From contig OX457039.1 in the NCBI GenBank assembly GCA_949752735.1, forward strand, positions 43,753,452 to 43,817,451: a stretch of 64,000 nucleotides of DNA. The letters are read 5' to 3'. Of the stretch, positions 43,148 through 55,985 are shown piece after piece; positions within the stretch are counted from its first letter, which is position 1, and every line of letters begins with the position of its first letter. This DNA comes from Lumbricus terrestris (taxonomy: Eukaryota; Annelida; Clitellata; Crassiclitellata; Lumbricidae). A program made the translations under genes and the position numbers. The notes under the pieces were generated by a model. It worked only from the letters and a program-made list of their open reading frames with translations, was not told where the DNA came from and did not search any database.

Positions 43148-44585
43148 GACCTTACAGCAGCATCTGATAAAATAATTTACTACTGAAATTTAATTTTATA
43201 TGTATTTTTATATGTATATACATTAATTTGTAGGTCCATATATATATTAATTTTGGCAACCGATTTGGCATAATATTTAATCGTACCGCTATGTAATGGT
43301 CCAAGAGATTTTCTTCGCATTACGCTGTTAACTATAACTAGACGTATTTCGATGTAGGCCATAGTCGTTAGCAAGTTTTGAATGAATTCTGCTAATACCG
43401 GTAGTTTTCAGGGATTTCTAGATAAGAGAAAACTTTTCACGTGTAGGCCTGTATCATTCACTTTTTAATATAACATTCAATAGTGTCTATCAAATAAATT
43501 GTAACTTCGGTCATCGTTTTCGACTACCATAGTCTGGAGAAAAGAAAACTTACTGACTTGTGTTTTTCTACGAAAATTTTGAGGAACACCATTCTCAGCA
43601 TTCTGCGTCAGTGCTCTCAAGTCGACTCTGACGCCTCTCCCTCTCAGCTTGTTCTTTCCTTTTTCCCACTGACTGTACACATGACTGTACACTGATAGTC
43701 AGTGTACAAACATTGTACCCTTTGCTGCAGAGTTTGCTAGGTGATGCACGAGTCAAAATCCTGAACAAAATTTCTACAGTTTTGGGGACAGATTTAAACT
43801 CCACACCCTTGGCTGACAATCAAGCATATAAGACCACCAAGTACCCTAGACATATACACGCAAGAACCTTTAGTACTGTACTAAAAGGTGCTATATAAAG
43901 TATCTTGATGACAAGTGAACAAAACAAGAGTTTAGGACATTGCAATTTTCGTAAAAGACAACACAAAATAAAATCTGAAAAAAGAAAAAAAGGGAAAGCA
44001 GGAAACTCTCCTTTAGGATGAGCACCAATCATAACTGCCCCAATTATTGAAATCTAAAATAGTTTCTGCAGAACCTATTTCAATTCAACTGGAGGTTAGA
44101 GCAGAGTTATGCAAAAGGACGACATGTCCTCTTTGGCCTTATGTCCTCTGTTCGACAGGCCACACTAAAAATTCTGGAAACTGTCCAACTACTTGTATAT
44201 TTGTTTTATTGCACTATAGCCACTGATTTGTAGCAGTTCTAATGACTTTATCACACATGTTGTCTCATTATGAAGGATGTTTCCTGTAAGAAATTCCATG
44301 CATAATTTCATATGTTGATGGTAATGACGATTTGCTGTGGAGTGTTGGCTCCTCAGAGAAACACCATGCGTAACCAGGAAGTTGCATTTCTCACTCTAGA
44401 TTCTAAAGTGAGAAAGATTTAATGTATCCTCCTTTCCGAATTTCTGTGTTTCCCCTAAGCTATCCACGTCGCTGGCAATCGTAGACTAGAGTCACACATT
44501 TCTACCAGAAACATCAAGATCAATAAACGTTTCAAACATTCCGGCTTTCTCAGACATCATTGACATTTTTGTCCAGGTTGGTTGG
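43148..44585. other. Intergenic DNA between two convergent genes
   Basis: It contains a short palindrome (TGTACACTGA-tag-TCAGTGTACA, near 43686-43710), a worn LINE-tail piece ('aaaaggtgctatataaagt', 43883), a possible polyadenylation signal for the plus-strand gene (43493-43498) and one for the minus-strand gene (44205-44210). I see no coding frame. Confidence 0.5.
44205..44210 (-). promoter_or_regulatory. Possible polyadenylation signal for the C6orf89-like gene
   Basis: AATAAA on the minus strand, about 375 bases beyond the TGA stop codon. Confidence 0.45.
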
Positions 44586-47500
44586 TCAGTCGTAGAATCC
44601 TCCAGCTGCTATAGCCACATTTAGTTGGACACCAGAGCTCACTGGCTGATAGTCAAGGAGCCACAAGAAATCAGTCCACATGACTGCAATAGAAACATCA
44701 TACATACATACAATACATACATACATAATTACATACATACATATATATAATTAGAGTATTTTATTTAATTGGGGCTGAATAAGATGCAATTAATGGTTGC
44801 ACAACTTGTGGAAATCTCACTCTTCATAGCAAATTTTCATTACCAATATAGAAATCCCAGTCTATATGGACAAACTAGTACTGATGGCTAAGATCACACA
44901 ATACACAACTGCATAGTAAAAATGGTGCTTCATAAATTTATAGTATATAATTTCTGTCCTAGTGAAAACAATATTATTTCATGACATAGAAGTTCCAGCA
45001 TCCATATGAATCATAAATTGAATAACACGAGAGATCATAACGTTAGTGACTTTCTTGTAAGATAGTTATTTTTCAGTAGAATCATTGCAAATACAAATTG
45101 TACAATGTACATAGACTTTTGCAAACACATTGATAACGCAAAAGAAACTGGCACTTTATCAGTGTATCTTAGAAATATTTGTGAAAATGAAATTGATCAC
45201 ATTTGAAGCAAAATAATCAGTGTCAGAAACTCAGTCATTCACATACTTACATAATCAAATTATCAATGTTCGTAAAGAATTGACTTTCTATGTGGACAAA
45301 AAGGAAAGAAATATCAACTGATTCAGGCAAATATAAGACTAGCAACACAAAAATTCTCCCTTTACACTACGAATTTACTTACTGATTTCCCCTTCGTGCA
45401 AGACAGTGTAGATGATGGAGCAGGTTGAGTTACAAGGAATGCGAGGAACCAGACGGATGCGATTCTTGCCTCTCACTTGCGCAAACCACGTCACTGAAGT
45501 TCCAAGATCAACCTGTTGGATGAAATTGGTCTTCCATAAATGCAATACAACCACAGCCATTTCTGTTCTGTAAAGTCACATTCATGAATTAAGTTGGCAA
45601 GAAGTTAATTTCTTCGAATATATTTCTTAATCTGATGAAAAACCAATAAAATAACAGACCTTATCTATGAAGCCATGATATTCAATTCATTTACAGTATC
45701 AGTTAAAAGTATAAATAGAGCATAACTGAGGCAAACCGGTTTGTAGTTCTTTGCATTGTAGTTGGACGACAGTAGGAGCCAATTCAATTTGGCCGTTTCA
45801 ACCATTTGTGGAATGAAATAGGGACGCTTGAAGAATTGGCGCAGAACTCGTACAGCCGACATCTCGCACTCTTCCCTGAAATGTATTTGACACGCTTGTG
45901 GTCACGTATTTATAAGAACAATGGGAATATGTCAAGAACATAAAATTTAATCAACAAAATAATAAAATAGGATTGATTGGCTTCATGCTTACATGCTGAT
46001 AACACTAGTACTGGCAATCAAGTCATTTTTCTGCTAATGGAGAACTTCTGGTTCCCAACACTGGCACCTTCTCTTTCCCTTCAGGAAAAGAGAAGGTGCC
46101 AACACTGTTCCCAACCCTGGCACCTCAACTAGGCAGATCACGCATTCTTGATTGTTGACCTACCCACTTGGAATTGACTTCCATTGGAGATGCACCTACT
46201 CACTAGAAATGATAATACATTTTACAAGTTGCTGAAATCCAATTTGTATTGCTGTGGTTGGGCTGGGCTGGGCTTCTGCATAGATTTCTGGAAGAAGCAC
46301 TATATGCATTTTTTAAATGAATGAATGAATATCCACGATATTCAAATGCCACAGTTAAACAGGTTGCATAAAAACTATGAACTGCATTGGCTCTTTAAGA
46401 AGACATTGAAGCTGAGAATGGTGCCTCCAAGGCATCATGCACATTATGTAAATGCAAATTTTAAAAGATGGGTCTAGAATTTGAGCACAGGTCATAAACG
46501 TGAAAAGTCTATATAATTAATTATAGTCTATATATTATTATCAATCCAGTATTACCATTGTACATTTTATTACCAATTATTACCTCGATGTATTATAATG
46601 ATGTTCTATGTCTTAATGTGCGTTTGCAAGTGGAGTAATAAAGCAAATACTTACTTTGCATTCAACAAAAATGCTTAATTGCTTATATTAAGTCACAAAC
46701 AACTTAAATTTTATTCCTGCTGAGTAGGAATAAAATATGTTTTCATCATCAACTAAAGTCTATGGATATAATAATTAAAGAACTTGAAAGAAGCAGTTGA
46801 CAATCTGCCCTACTTACCAATGAGCATACCAGTCTGAATATTCGCTCCTGTAGATTTTAGACAAAAATAGTCGAGCTCCTCCATACTTCACTCGAACGTT
46901 GCTGGCAAACATACACGTCGGAGCATTTTTTAGCACTTCATCTTCACTGTACAGCTGGACAACAAAAAGGTATCAGATAGAAAATATTTAGGTATCTAGA
47001 CGTGTAATATCGCAACTATAAAGCATGTCATAAGAACACGGAATTAAGACCAGAAAGTACATTAGCAAATGAAAGCACAGATACTGGTAAACAAGAGTCA
47101 CCATATAATGATAATTTACAGGTTATCACAAACATACCCCGGTACAATGAGCCCAGTGGCGGTGCTATAACCCCATACTTCCTCATATTACTGGTGTATT
47201 ACAACCTCTAATCACAGGGTCATGTGGTATTCATTCTATTCCGGTTGCTGTTATCTCACAAGCTACAGCTTGTTTATCTCAGTTGAGTGCATCAAGGTCA
47301 GGGACTTCCCAGCTAATATTTGCCTTTCGAGCTGCAGATCATTTAACCTGCAGCCTATTCCTGACCTGCCTTAAAACCAGCAAACAATTTGTGAGAATTT
47401 TAATATCTTCTCTACATTTGATTTCTTCAACCTGCTAAATAACTCCCATGACCATGACATGACCTGTTGACATTGTATGGCTTTCACAACCACTGACTCA

Positions 47501-50500
47501 GCCAGCAACGTAGAGAAACTCTACATCAAAAACTCACATATTAAGTCTCTAATTTTCTATATCATCATAACTAAATCGATTTGTAAAGCACAAGACAATG
47601 CAAAGTTTACATGCTCTGCAAATATGTCTAACAATGATGACATAAATAAATCCAAAGTGCATCAGGCATAGCATTACATACCACTAAGACAAAACGAGTT
47701 GGATGTCCTTGCTCTCAACCTGATGATTTTCCCTATCCTCAATAGACTTAATTTATCACAGATGAGACCAAGAGACATTTGTACATCTTCAAGTATTTTT
47801 AATACATCGAAAACAAATACCACGAGTAGACTCTAGTATGCTTATGGCTTCACGGTGCATCCTAAAACAAAATGAAAATAACACTAAAACCGTATTTAAT
47901 AAACAGAACTGCAAACACATGGCAGTGTGAACAGCTCACTTGGTATAGGAATGGAATCGAGAAGAGATGTGCTGCTGACCATCCGATCGTTCCATCTGTT
48001 ACGATCACTGGAATGTCTCGCTTTATGTAAGATTCAGCCACAGTCACTTGTGACACATTTGTCAATCGTATCACAGACTCCGTGTTTTCACAAATCTACA
48101 AACAACCAATGACCGTAAACACCAATACCAATTTAGCACTATTATTATTATTATTTAATTAAATTTGTAACTATTCTCTTCACATATAATTGACAATTTT
48201 CAATTTATCTTTTTTTGCTTTTTCTACCAGTTCAGAATTTCAAACTGCTACCCTTCTGTTTAAAAACTACTCTGATTCTCCATTGTGTCTGTCTGTTTGT
48301 TCATCTACCTTCTCCACTAGCCTTCATGCCCATAATATCAACAAACAATGCAGATACACCTCTGCGTATGTAAACTAAGAAACATGTCAATAATATTAAC
48401 CTCACAGTCTCCTGGTAGCAGCTCCTGTACATCTCCCTTGAAATACGGATTGTCCAGCAAGCAGCCATCGTCATTGTAGAATCTTGTCCAGTCCCAGTAA
48501 GGTAACATCTGCACATTTAAGCAAAGGCTGGTTAAGTATCAGAGGATTCAGTTACAGTCAGGTATATAAGAAAATCTAAGAGGGAGCAATGTAGACATAT
48601 TCTAATAACTTATAACTAGTCATAGTAGAAACAATAATAATAATAATATTACAAATGTTTGGATCTACATGAATTGATCAAATACAGCAGCACAGATAGA
48701 TGCAAAGCAACTGAGTGTGGACCCTGATAGATCTATAATTATTGTATCGAATCATATCCAAAAATTGAGAGGGTGTTTTGCAGTATATATTATTCAGAGC
48801 TGCATCATAATCAACAGCATCGAAAGAAGCAGATAGGTTCAGATGTATGAGAACATTTCATTCATCTTCAATCATACAGCTGATCCCGAAATTGAAAATA
48901 GTTCAGTAGAGCAGCTTCAGTTGAATTAGAACTGGGAAGTGGTGAGACAAAAAATGTGACAGCCATTAGGAAATATTTTCTCCAAGAGGCTGGAAATTAA
49001 ACTGAAAGCATCTAGCGAACTGCTAGTCAGATGAGAAAAAGAAATGAAGAGTCTCAGACAATACACTATCCCAAATTGCTATATGCAATTACTTTTCTCA
49101 CTGGAAAAACTGGATGGGTGCAACATATTGGATAGGTGAAATGCGCCGACTGAATGCCTAGTGCAAAATCTTGTCGATATACAAAAGGCTCAAAACCACT
49201 GTAGCAGACTAATGAAAGGCTTTGCAATCACGGCCTCACAGTTACATTATCCAGTCAGGCATTGATGAGATTCTTCCAGGATCTTAATTAACTTTCCATC
49301 GTGGCTAAATGATTCATCTGTTTTGCTTCATAGACCCACGAATCTGTGCAGCCATGATAAGCCACTCAATTGGCATTCTTAAGCCAGAATGATTGAGTTG
49401 CCTCATCCAGCACATAACTCCACATCTTATGCCACTAATAGGCAATCAGAAGAGGCTTTGAGACATGCCAATGCAAAAGACTATTAAGCCATCAAACTGA
49501 CAGTTCTCCGCTAATCTTTCCACTGAATAAATTCATGAAAAATAAAATAACAAATACCCATCGGAACATGAATCAGAAAATAAGTCACAAAAGTCAGCTT
49601 TAAAAAATATTGGACTGACTTTGCTAACTAAGTTATATTGAAAATCATATCTTGCCACCTATCGTTACTTCTATGACAGGCCTGGAGTTGACTTACCTAT
49701 GTGGTGCCATGAACATCAAAGTGCAGAAATTCAAACAGATAAAATACCATACCTGGTAACCACAAGATAGCTGACACACTTACACAAAGTCACACAACTG
49801 CACATGTAGTGTGTTATGGTAATCAGACATAGGTGGCAAGACATGATATTCAATATAACTAAATTAACCAACTCAATCCAAAATTCTTTTGTAAAGCACC
49901 ACATGAAATTTAGCACATAAAAAAGCAGCACAGTACGGGTTGGGTGACCATAGAGTATATCAGGCCATCTGGACCAACTCAGTCCAATGTGCCTTGTGCT
50001 GAGGTATAGTATTAAATTCTGCATTATGACTGAGCCTGAGAAAACCCAGCACAATGAAGAAAAATCAGAATTCAACTTAATATTGTTTTGAATTACATTA
50101 GACAGCCATTTTCAAAGCGCTTTTTTGGCGGCTCTTCAACTGTGCTTTGCAAAAGACCAGTTACAATCATACATAAATACATGCATATCTTAATCATACA
50201 TGACACTGCACCCACTGAATAATCTGGTGAAAATCCATGTGTTTATAATAAGATGGTAAAAATAATGTACAGTCTAACACGCACATTTCAACACAAATTC
50301 TGTACAAAATCAGAAGACTTTCAAATTTTTTAGCTCTGTGGTTTAACTAAATAAATTTGTATATGTAGCTACCAATATATATCATAGCATGAAGTTCTAC
50401 ATGGGATAATGGATATGTTTAGGTTAAGTTTTTCAATCTCAACACCATGCCATTAGTGATCATACAGAGATGCAGGAACACTGAATCTGAACCTTGAAGC

Positions 50501-51607
50501 CCAAGTACCTTTTAGTCTTTATTGTATAACTTCCGCACCACAACTGGACCTTAAACCGAACATGACTACCTAAAGTGCATTTTCAACCTAGTTTAAGATA
50601 CCTTGTTTTGAACTGTTTTTGAGAGGAACACAACAAGCACTTTATGAAGCGCCTTGCTAATTTACTTGTACATGTATGTGCACTTGTATATTTACTTTTA
50701 TGTGCACCTAATTACGTGTACTTGAGACCAAAGTGCTTGTGCCCGTATGTGAGAGCATTTTAAGACCTATGGTTGTTTCAAGCGCAATCACAAACAGAAC
50801 TTGTAATCCACTTGTGACTTGAAGCGCAAACCTCTCTTTGCAGTCTCTTCCGGTCCTTCCAACCTTCTCTGATCTGCTGATTCACTTGATCTCCTAGATC
50901 CTTGGACTACCATGGCCCAACATCGCACCTTTGCCATTGTGTGCTCTATTATGTGGAATGACCTCCGTCCCTCTATCCGTAATAAGATCTTATTGGAGTG
51001 ACATCTTCAGCCATTCGCTGCTTGAAGACTTTTTTATTTCATCGGGGCTGTCACGCTGAGAGCGCCTCTGAATAATCAGTATTGTAAGAGGTGCTTTATA
51101 ATTGCTTACATACACTGGCAATTACTGGATAAATAGTCCTTTGAAATTGGGTGGCAGTGCCCAATGAACAAGGTACCAAACTGCTGAATTCCAGGTTTTT
51201 GTTAAACAAGTGTGGATAATCTCAATTATTTATAGTCTGCTTTTAAAATATTAAACCAGTGCCATTCAGATATTAAAACTTGCGTCTGTCTTGCTAATTT
51301 AACTCACCTTAATCATAGCAATTCTTCCACATGCCGAGGCAAACTTGACGGCTGGATCACAGCATGTCAGCGCAGCCACAAAAGCGACAATCACTGCAGT
51401 CCTCAGTAGAACATTCTTCCATTGCTGTTGTCTCACTTCTCGCAAGTGCCTCAAAATTGGCTCAGCACTTTCTTCCATCTGGTGAGGACTGAAACCTTTT
51501 GTAATGCAGAAGTGATGAAGAGTTCGAATTTCCTGATCTATAATGCTCAGCTTCTCTTCAAAAGACTGCACAGTGGACATCCGTTCTTCCGCAGAAGTCT
51601 GCTCCAT
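44586..51607 (-). CDS. C6orf89: C6orf89 (bombesin receptor-activated protein) homologue, 7 exons, 355 aa
   Basis: Minus-strand exons: 51607-51308 (ATG), 48508-48401, 48095-47940, 46954-46818, 45875-45737, 45512-45383, 44683-44586 (TGA). They total 1,068 bases; all phases agree and sites are GT-AG. Human C6orf89, about 350 residues, is a single-pass Golgi/vesicle protein of poorly known biochemistry. The match is by architecture: an N-terminal helical region (residues 15-50), one membrane segment about residues 66-86 (VLLRTAVIVAFVAALTC), a lumenal domain opening with a WDW...C motif (PYWDWTRFYNDDGCLL), a paired cysteine, PVIVTDGTIGW, a Trp-rich stretch, LRQFFKRPYFIP, IRLVPRIPC and a GEI-containing C-terminus. 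IPVIVTDG recalls cupin/JmjC-like folds. Intron positions fall between conserved blocks. Orthology is my inference; the gene structure itself is well supported. Confidence 0.8.
46063..46100. repeat. Short near-perfect hairpin in an intron
   Basis: GGCACCTTCTCTTTCC and GGAAAAGAGAAGGTGCC pair across a five-base loop. Only one base is unpaired. It lies in the intron between exons 46954-46818 and 45875-45737 of the C6orf89-like gene. Confidence 0.7.
46266..46334 (+). repeat. LINE 3' tail with (GAAT)n
   Basis: 'gggcttctgcatagatttctggaagaagcactatatgcatttttt' followed by aatgaatgaatgaat is a diverged LINE terminus like that at 32676. Confidence 0.55.
48509..51307 (-). other. First intron of the C6orf89-like gene
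   Basis: About 2.8 kb, AT-rich. Near its 5' end on the plus strand lies a LINE 3' fragment (50880-51110). Around 50640-50720 the words 'tacttgtac' and 'tgtgcac' recur. Nothing else is identifiable. Confidence 0.55.
50880..51112 (+). repeat. LINE 3'-end fragment
   Basis: 'gtgctctattatgtggaatgacctccgtccctctatccg' corresponds to the LINE phrase encoding S.WNDLPS.IR. The piece ends in the shared tail 'gagagcgcctctgaataatcagtattgtaagaggtgctttataat'. It is antisense to the gene. Confidence 0.75.
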
Positions 51608-52339
51608 TCTTCTTCAAAAATTCCAAGCTGCTTTCAAAACTAAGCTTAAGCTTAACCAAACGTCTTAGAAGTTCTGTTAACAGTGATGCAGATCCACCCA
51701 ACTAACATTTAGTATGCCAATATTTATGTATTCTCATGCACTGAACATGTTCGCAGTGCGCGCCAGCACTGAACGGCTGCATGCAGTGTGCTATGGTATT
51801 ACACTGCTTCAGATAAGCGTTAATCAAAAACGCCTACAATACGAAGTTGCCTCCTATGAAATAGCTGTCGTAGCCACACATTGTAAGTAAAGTATTTCAC
51901 AAACTGTGTGTAAAATCCATCTATAGGTAAAATCCATGTGCAAACTTTCGCTCCCGAAACTACATAGGCCTAGTATAAATTTGCCCACACGTTTACTTCA
52001 ATCCGTGTGCATATCATCCTCATTTACACCCAGGCAGATTTGCATCCATGGCAAGTCTATCCAACTTATATAATAGGAAACACATTACAATCGCTTCACT
52101 GCACCGACTAACACTCAATCAATAATAATAATTATTTCGTATTAAACAATAATAATATGATATAGTGTTGCGAGAAAAAATCAGCGGAATCGAGATTGGA
52201 CAAGGATTGGACCTGGACCCAAGCACCAATTTTAATAGGACTGGACACTTTTGCGTTAGTAGTTGAAGTGCAGCCCTCTGACGGTAGGGCAATTTGCGTC
52301 TTAATTAATTTGCGCCTTAATGACGTATTAATTATAAAT

Positions 52340-52606
52340 AACAAATGTCTTAGAAAAATACTAAGAGTCCTATGGACCAAAAAATTGACCAACGAACAGG
52401 TGTACTTCATAGCAAGAACAAAGCAAGAACTGTTGACCCACGTAAAAACAAGAAAGTTACGATACTTCGGACACGTCATGAGCAGACAGCAAAAGGAAAG
52501 CATTGAAAACCTGATGACGGGACCGATGGAGGGAGAAAGGGGAACAGGAAGACCAAGAATGGCATGGATAGACAACATCTTGAAATGGACTGGACTTAAA
52601 TGAAGA
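52340..52606 (+). mobile_element. Non-LTR retrotransposon fragment (post-RT tail)
   Basis: The translation includes NKCLRKILRVLWTKKLTNEQ, then [37 protein letters not shown] and LKWTGLK with a stop. It is the same tail family as the copy in GORAB intron 1 (34681-34950) but much better preserved. Its 5' part is missing. Confidence 0.85.
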
Positions 52607-52901
52607 AAGCTTCTTTTCTGCTTCAAGACTCTAAAACGTCATGCTGCCCAGTTTCTCAATGTAAAATTCAACAGCTTTTTTCAACCTTTCAAACACCGTT
52701 TCTGTTCAATTTCATCCAACCAATCTTTAATTTTCTACTGGGCTTTTGCTTATCTTTGCTTGCTGAAGCCCTATTTTTTTTCTTATGCTTTGTTCACCTC
52801 TTTTAATGGCATGCACAGATTTGGTACTACATAGAAGGCAGGAACAAGATTATCGACATCTAAGGAATGTGTAACTCCCTCAATGGAATGCAACACATCT
52901 T

Positions 52902-52989
52902 TGAATAATCTAACTGCATCATGTTTTCTGGTTTAAGACTGAAGATGAATAATCTAACTGCATCATGTTTTCTGGTTTAAGACTGGTTT
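52902..52989 (+). repeat. Tandem duplication of a 44-bp unit
   Basis: 'tgaataatctaactgcatcatgttttctggtttaagactg' occurs twice, 44 bases apart, and is identical across nearly the whole unit. This indicates a recent tandem duplication. Confidence 0.85.
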
Positions 52990-53257
52990 GTTCCCATATA
53001 ACTATTTTCTTGTTCGCTGACAAACGTATTTCTGTATCAGACTGGGCTTTCCATTCAAAACTAAAGTCCGATCATTCAGCACTTTCACCTTGTGACCGGT
53101 TTTGCACGGGTCCAACAACCTACATCTTCATATCTCAAGAGAAGCTGTCAAACAAAAAAGATGACCCAATGCACAATACTGGACATGAACCAGTGGACCC
53201 TCCACTTGAAACAACTGAAGGAAATCACCCAAGATAGGAGTGACATCTGCAACATCG

Positions 53258-53457
53258 GCGCGGTGGTGGCATTGTTGCCTTGAAGCCGGAAGGTTCGGGG
53301 TTCGAATCCACCTCGCTGCGCAAGGACCTTGGGCAAGTCCTTCACTCGCAATTGCTCAGCGCTTCGGCGTGAAACTCCGCTGTAGTGTCCGTTCTGCATT
53401 CGGGAGCGCCTCTGAGTAGGGAGAGCTTGAAGGGGCGCTATAACAAGTGCACATACA
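53258..53457 (+). repeat. tRNA-derived SINE, complete copy
   Basis: The head 'gcggtggtggcattgttgccttgaagccgg' and the B box GGTTCGAATCC (53299-53309) give an internal polymerase III promoter. The body has 'caaggaccttgggcaagtcc' and 'attgctcagcgcttcggcgtgaaactcc'. The tail 'cgggagcgcctctgagtaggg...cttgaaggggcgctataacaag' copies the LINE 3' end. It is the best-preserved copy in the window. Confidence 0.9.
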
Positions 53458-53459
53458 AA

Positions 53460-54549
53460 TGAAGTGCTGCTGAATGATAATTCATGGATTGTCACATAAC
53501 TTTGCATTTAATACAAAGCCAATCATCTAAAGTAAAAAAAATGGCACAATGATGAACAAATATTAATAGTATTCAATCCGCTTGTTTATAACATACGTAT
53601 ACCACTCTTAATTACAACTGGAAAAAATTCAATAAAAACTATAAATAATCATGGCAATAATAATTCGCAACAAAAATATGCAAAAAACCCAGGACATTAC
53701 AGGAAATACAGGACCACTACGACCACTGCATATGAACTACATACCTGGATGCAACACATTTCCTTCAAGTTCTATTTTAATAAACCAATTCACGATTCGA
53801 CAACACACTGCACAGAGTCAATATCAACATAATAGTTAAGCTCGAGCTCAAGACGGATAAAAAAATTTATGCTGGCGGCCGGCTACCCAACCAGAAAACC
53901 CAATGGGTGACTGGAGGTAGGGTTTTTCCAATGCACACGCAGCGGAGTTGGGTTTGCTCCCCTCCCCATCTTGAACTATAGCAAGCCTTCTACATAGTCC
54001 ACATAGAATAGAATTGTCTAGCACTTCTTGCTGTTAACATGAATTTCAGTCCATTTAGTGCCTACGAACAAGCGACATATACGTAGTCAATACATGTAAA
54101 GTTCCTCAGAATTGCCTAGCACTTCTACAAACGCAACATTACAATATATACAGGGAAAAGCGTTTAATGCTCTTTACAGTCAATACAGCATGAGCTTCTA
54201 TCCTCCGCTAAACAACCGGGTTCAATCCATCTCCTTCCCCCCTCCCGGGCTACCTCCCCCTCCCTGGCCGGCCTTCCCCATACCATCGAATTTTGGCTAG
54301 TTTCCAATAGAAGCCCATGCCATACAGCAACAGTTCTTCAAAAAATGCTAATAATTATATGCAATTCAGAACTAGATCGCAGTTTCATACATGCCACAAG
54401 AATAAATCAGTCTATTACATACAATATACATAGTATACGATCGCTGAAGCGCGTTCTCATCCTTCGCACACGCACATCAGTCGTCTCGGATGATCCAAGC
54501 CAAAACCATGCCGTGGAGGAACGAGCTTGTGCAGCAATCGCACAGGTAC
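53460..54549. other. No identified gene
   Basis: Mixed AT-rich sequence with a GC-rich island at 53870-53970 and a C-rich patch at 54230-54285. A 62-residue plus-strand frame at 54112-54300 ends in a Pro-rich stretch, but nothing supports its expression. Some of this may be the 3' region of the minus-strand exon-module locus. Confidence 0.35.
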
Positions 54550-54775
54550 TTGGGCTCAGCTCCATGAAAAGAGAGCTTGAATTCGATGTCAAGGAGGAGC
54601 GACGTTATCCCATTGTCCTCCGATGCATGCTTCAGGTCTGCAGAACCACATTGGTTAGATGAACAGTTGGCTAGACCAGATGCCAGATTCACCGCTGGAT
54701 CTGATGGTGCCAGTGTCGAGTCCCCAAGCTCTGGCAGTTTGCGTTGTGGACTTCTTTGCTCCAGGCTCTGGATAA
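54550..54775 (-). other. Exon-like module A (open frame, 226 bases)
   Basis: On the minus strand, acceptor 'ttcttgtag' is followed by TTATCCAGAGCCTGGAGCAA and an open frame of about 75 residues (VIQSLEQRSPQRKLPELGDS, then NLASGLANCSSNQCG and FKLSFHGAEPK) to a donor at 54549. Related modules lie upstream at about 55645, 56790 and 57035. The protein is unrecognised. It may be the last intact exon of a gene whose other copies have decayed. Confidence 0.45.
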
Positions 54776-55439
54776 CTACAAGAAAATCAGAAATAACACG
54801 AAAATCGTTAGCATCGATGGCCAATCAAATCACTCTTTGTATGGATGGTTACAACATCAGCCATCAGGACCAACAAGTCGTTGCTCTTTCTGTAGCTTCC
54901 ATTGCGATAGCAAGACGTCATGTTCAACAAAGAGATAAATGTGTTTTACAAGACCCATCCAACCTCATGACCGGTGATGCACTCAACATTTCAAGAAATG
55001 ATTGCTTAATGTATTACATTTAAGGATTCGCAGCAGGCAGAAAGTGTGGCCATCTTTATCTATGTAGATCTCAAGTTAGGCTACACTTCATTCAATCACA
55101 AATCGCATTCAAAATCGAAATGCAAAACCAGCTTATTCACCGGCGCTACATCAAATCAAGACCGCAATAGCCATAGCAGCCCTCATCGTTCTGGTGCTAG
55201 GTCAAAATTCAGTTAGGTAAAACTGGGGAGACCACACACCGTCTATGGTGGTAGTCTGTGATGATGGTGGTCATGTGGTGGAACTTGATTAGAATCGGGA
55301 CAGGATAGCTCGAGGAGTCTGGTTTCATACGTGAATGGAAAGCAGCAGAGGAGAGTGCAACTGGAGAGGTTAGGTTAGGAGGGGAGACTGTTCTAAACAC
55401 TGTTACCTGTGATGAAAGATGATCAGGGATGTATTAGGT

Positions 55440-55646
55440 CTTCCGAGCGGTCACGGTAGAGTTCAATGCTCCAACGGATTTCCAGTGGGATGGAAGGGCT
55501 GATGGTCACCCAGGACGGCACAACGGTCGAGCAAGTAGTCATCCAGGCTGGATTCACCGTCGGATCAGAGAGCATCAGCATCAGGTCCCTCGAGCTTTGG
55601 CAGGCTGTTGCATGGACTTCGCTGTTCCAGACTCTGGATCACTGCA
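55440..55646 (-). pseudogene. Exon-like module B (frameshifted copy)
   Basis: Acceptor 'ctcttgcag' is followed by TGATCCAGAGTCTGGAACAG, then sequence parallel to module A ('cgaagtccatgcaac', 'ccaaagctcgagggacc', 'tctgatccgacggtgaatcc'). One extra base relative to A shifts the frame into a stop. The upstream intron also resembles that of A ('gttag...ggtcaatcccatcaca'). Confidence 0.5.
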
Positions 55647-55985
55647 AGAGAATCAGAGCAAGACAATTATTTGTTAGTCATGTTGGTCAATCCCATCACA
55701 GTAGAGGCAGCGTTTAATCTCTGCATCTTCAGGAGAAAATTTCCCAGATAATTTTTACAACACGATAATAATTATAATATTCCATGCCATAATTACTTCT
55801 CGCCAGTGTTTTCTTTTGAATTTCAACAATCAAATTTCTAACGGTTCTGTTCCTTGAACATTGAACACTTAGCAGCATTACTGGCTTCCCAATTTTTTGT
55901 GGTTTGGTAGTCCTTGCTTGGTTTGTACACCGTTTGCAACAATTTCTGCTGCACATGTTCAAGAGAGCAATTCAGGACAACAAGG

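Noticed and set aside
43686..43710. Palindrome TGTACACTGA-tag-TCAGTGTACA
   Set aside because: Only ten paired bases in intergenic DNA. Short palindromes of this size are expected and nothing else marks the site.
49731..50075. 114-residue minus-strand frame in the first intron of the C6orf89-like gene
   Set aside because: It looks like hydrophobic frame noise. Inserting it would break the exact phase match between exons 51308 and 48508, and it shows no family motif.
53258..53330. Possible tRNA gene (B box GGTTCGAATCC)
   Set aside because: The cloverleaf is incomplete, and the sequence continues into the SINE body and LINE-like tail repeated elsewhere in the window. It is a SINE head.
54112..54300. 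62-residue frame ending in a Pro-rich stretch
   Set aside because: Short, with composition driven by a C-rich patch, and no supporting signals.
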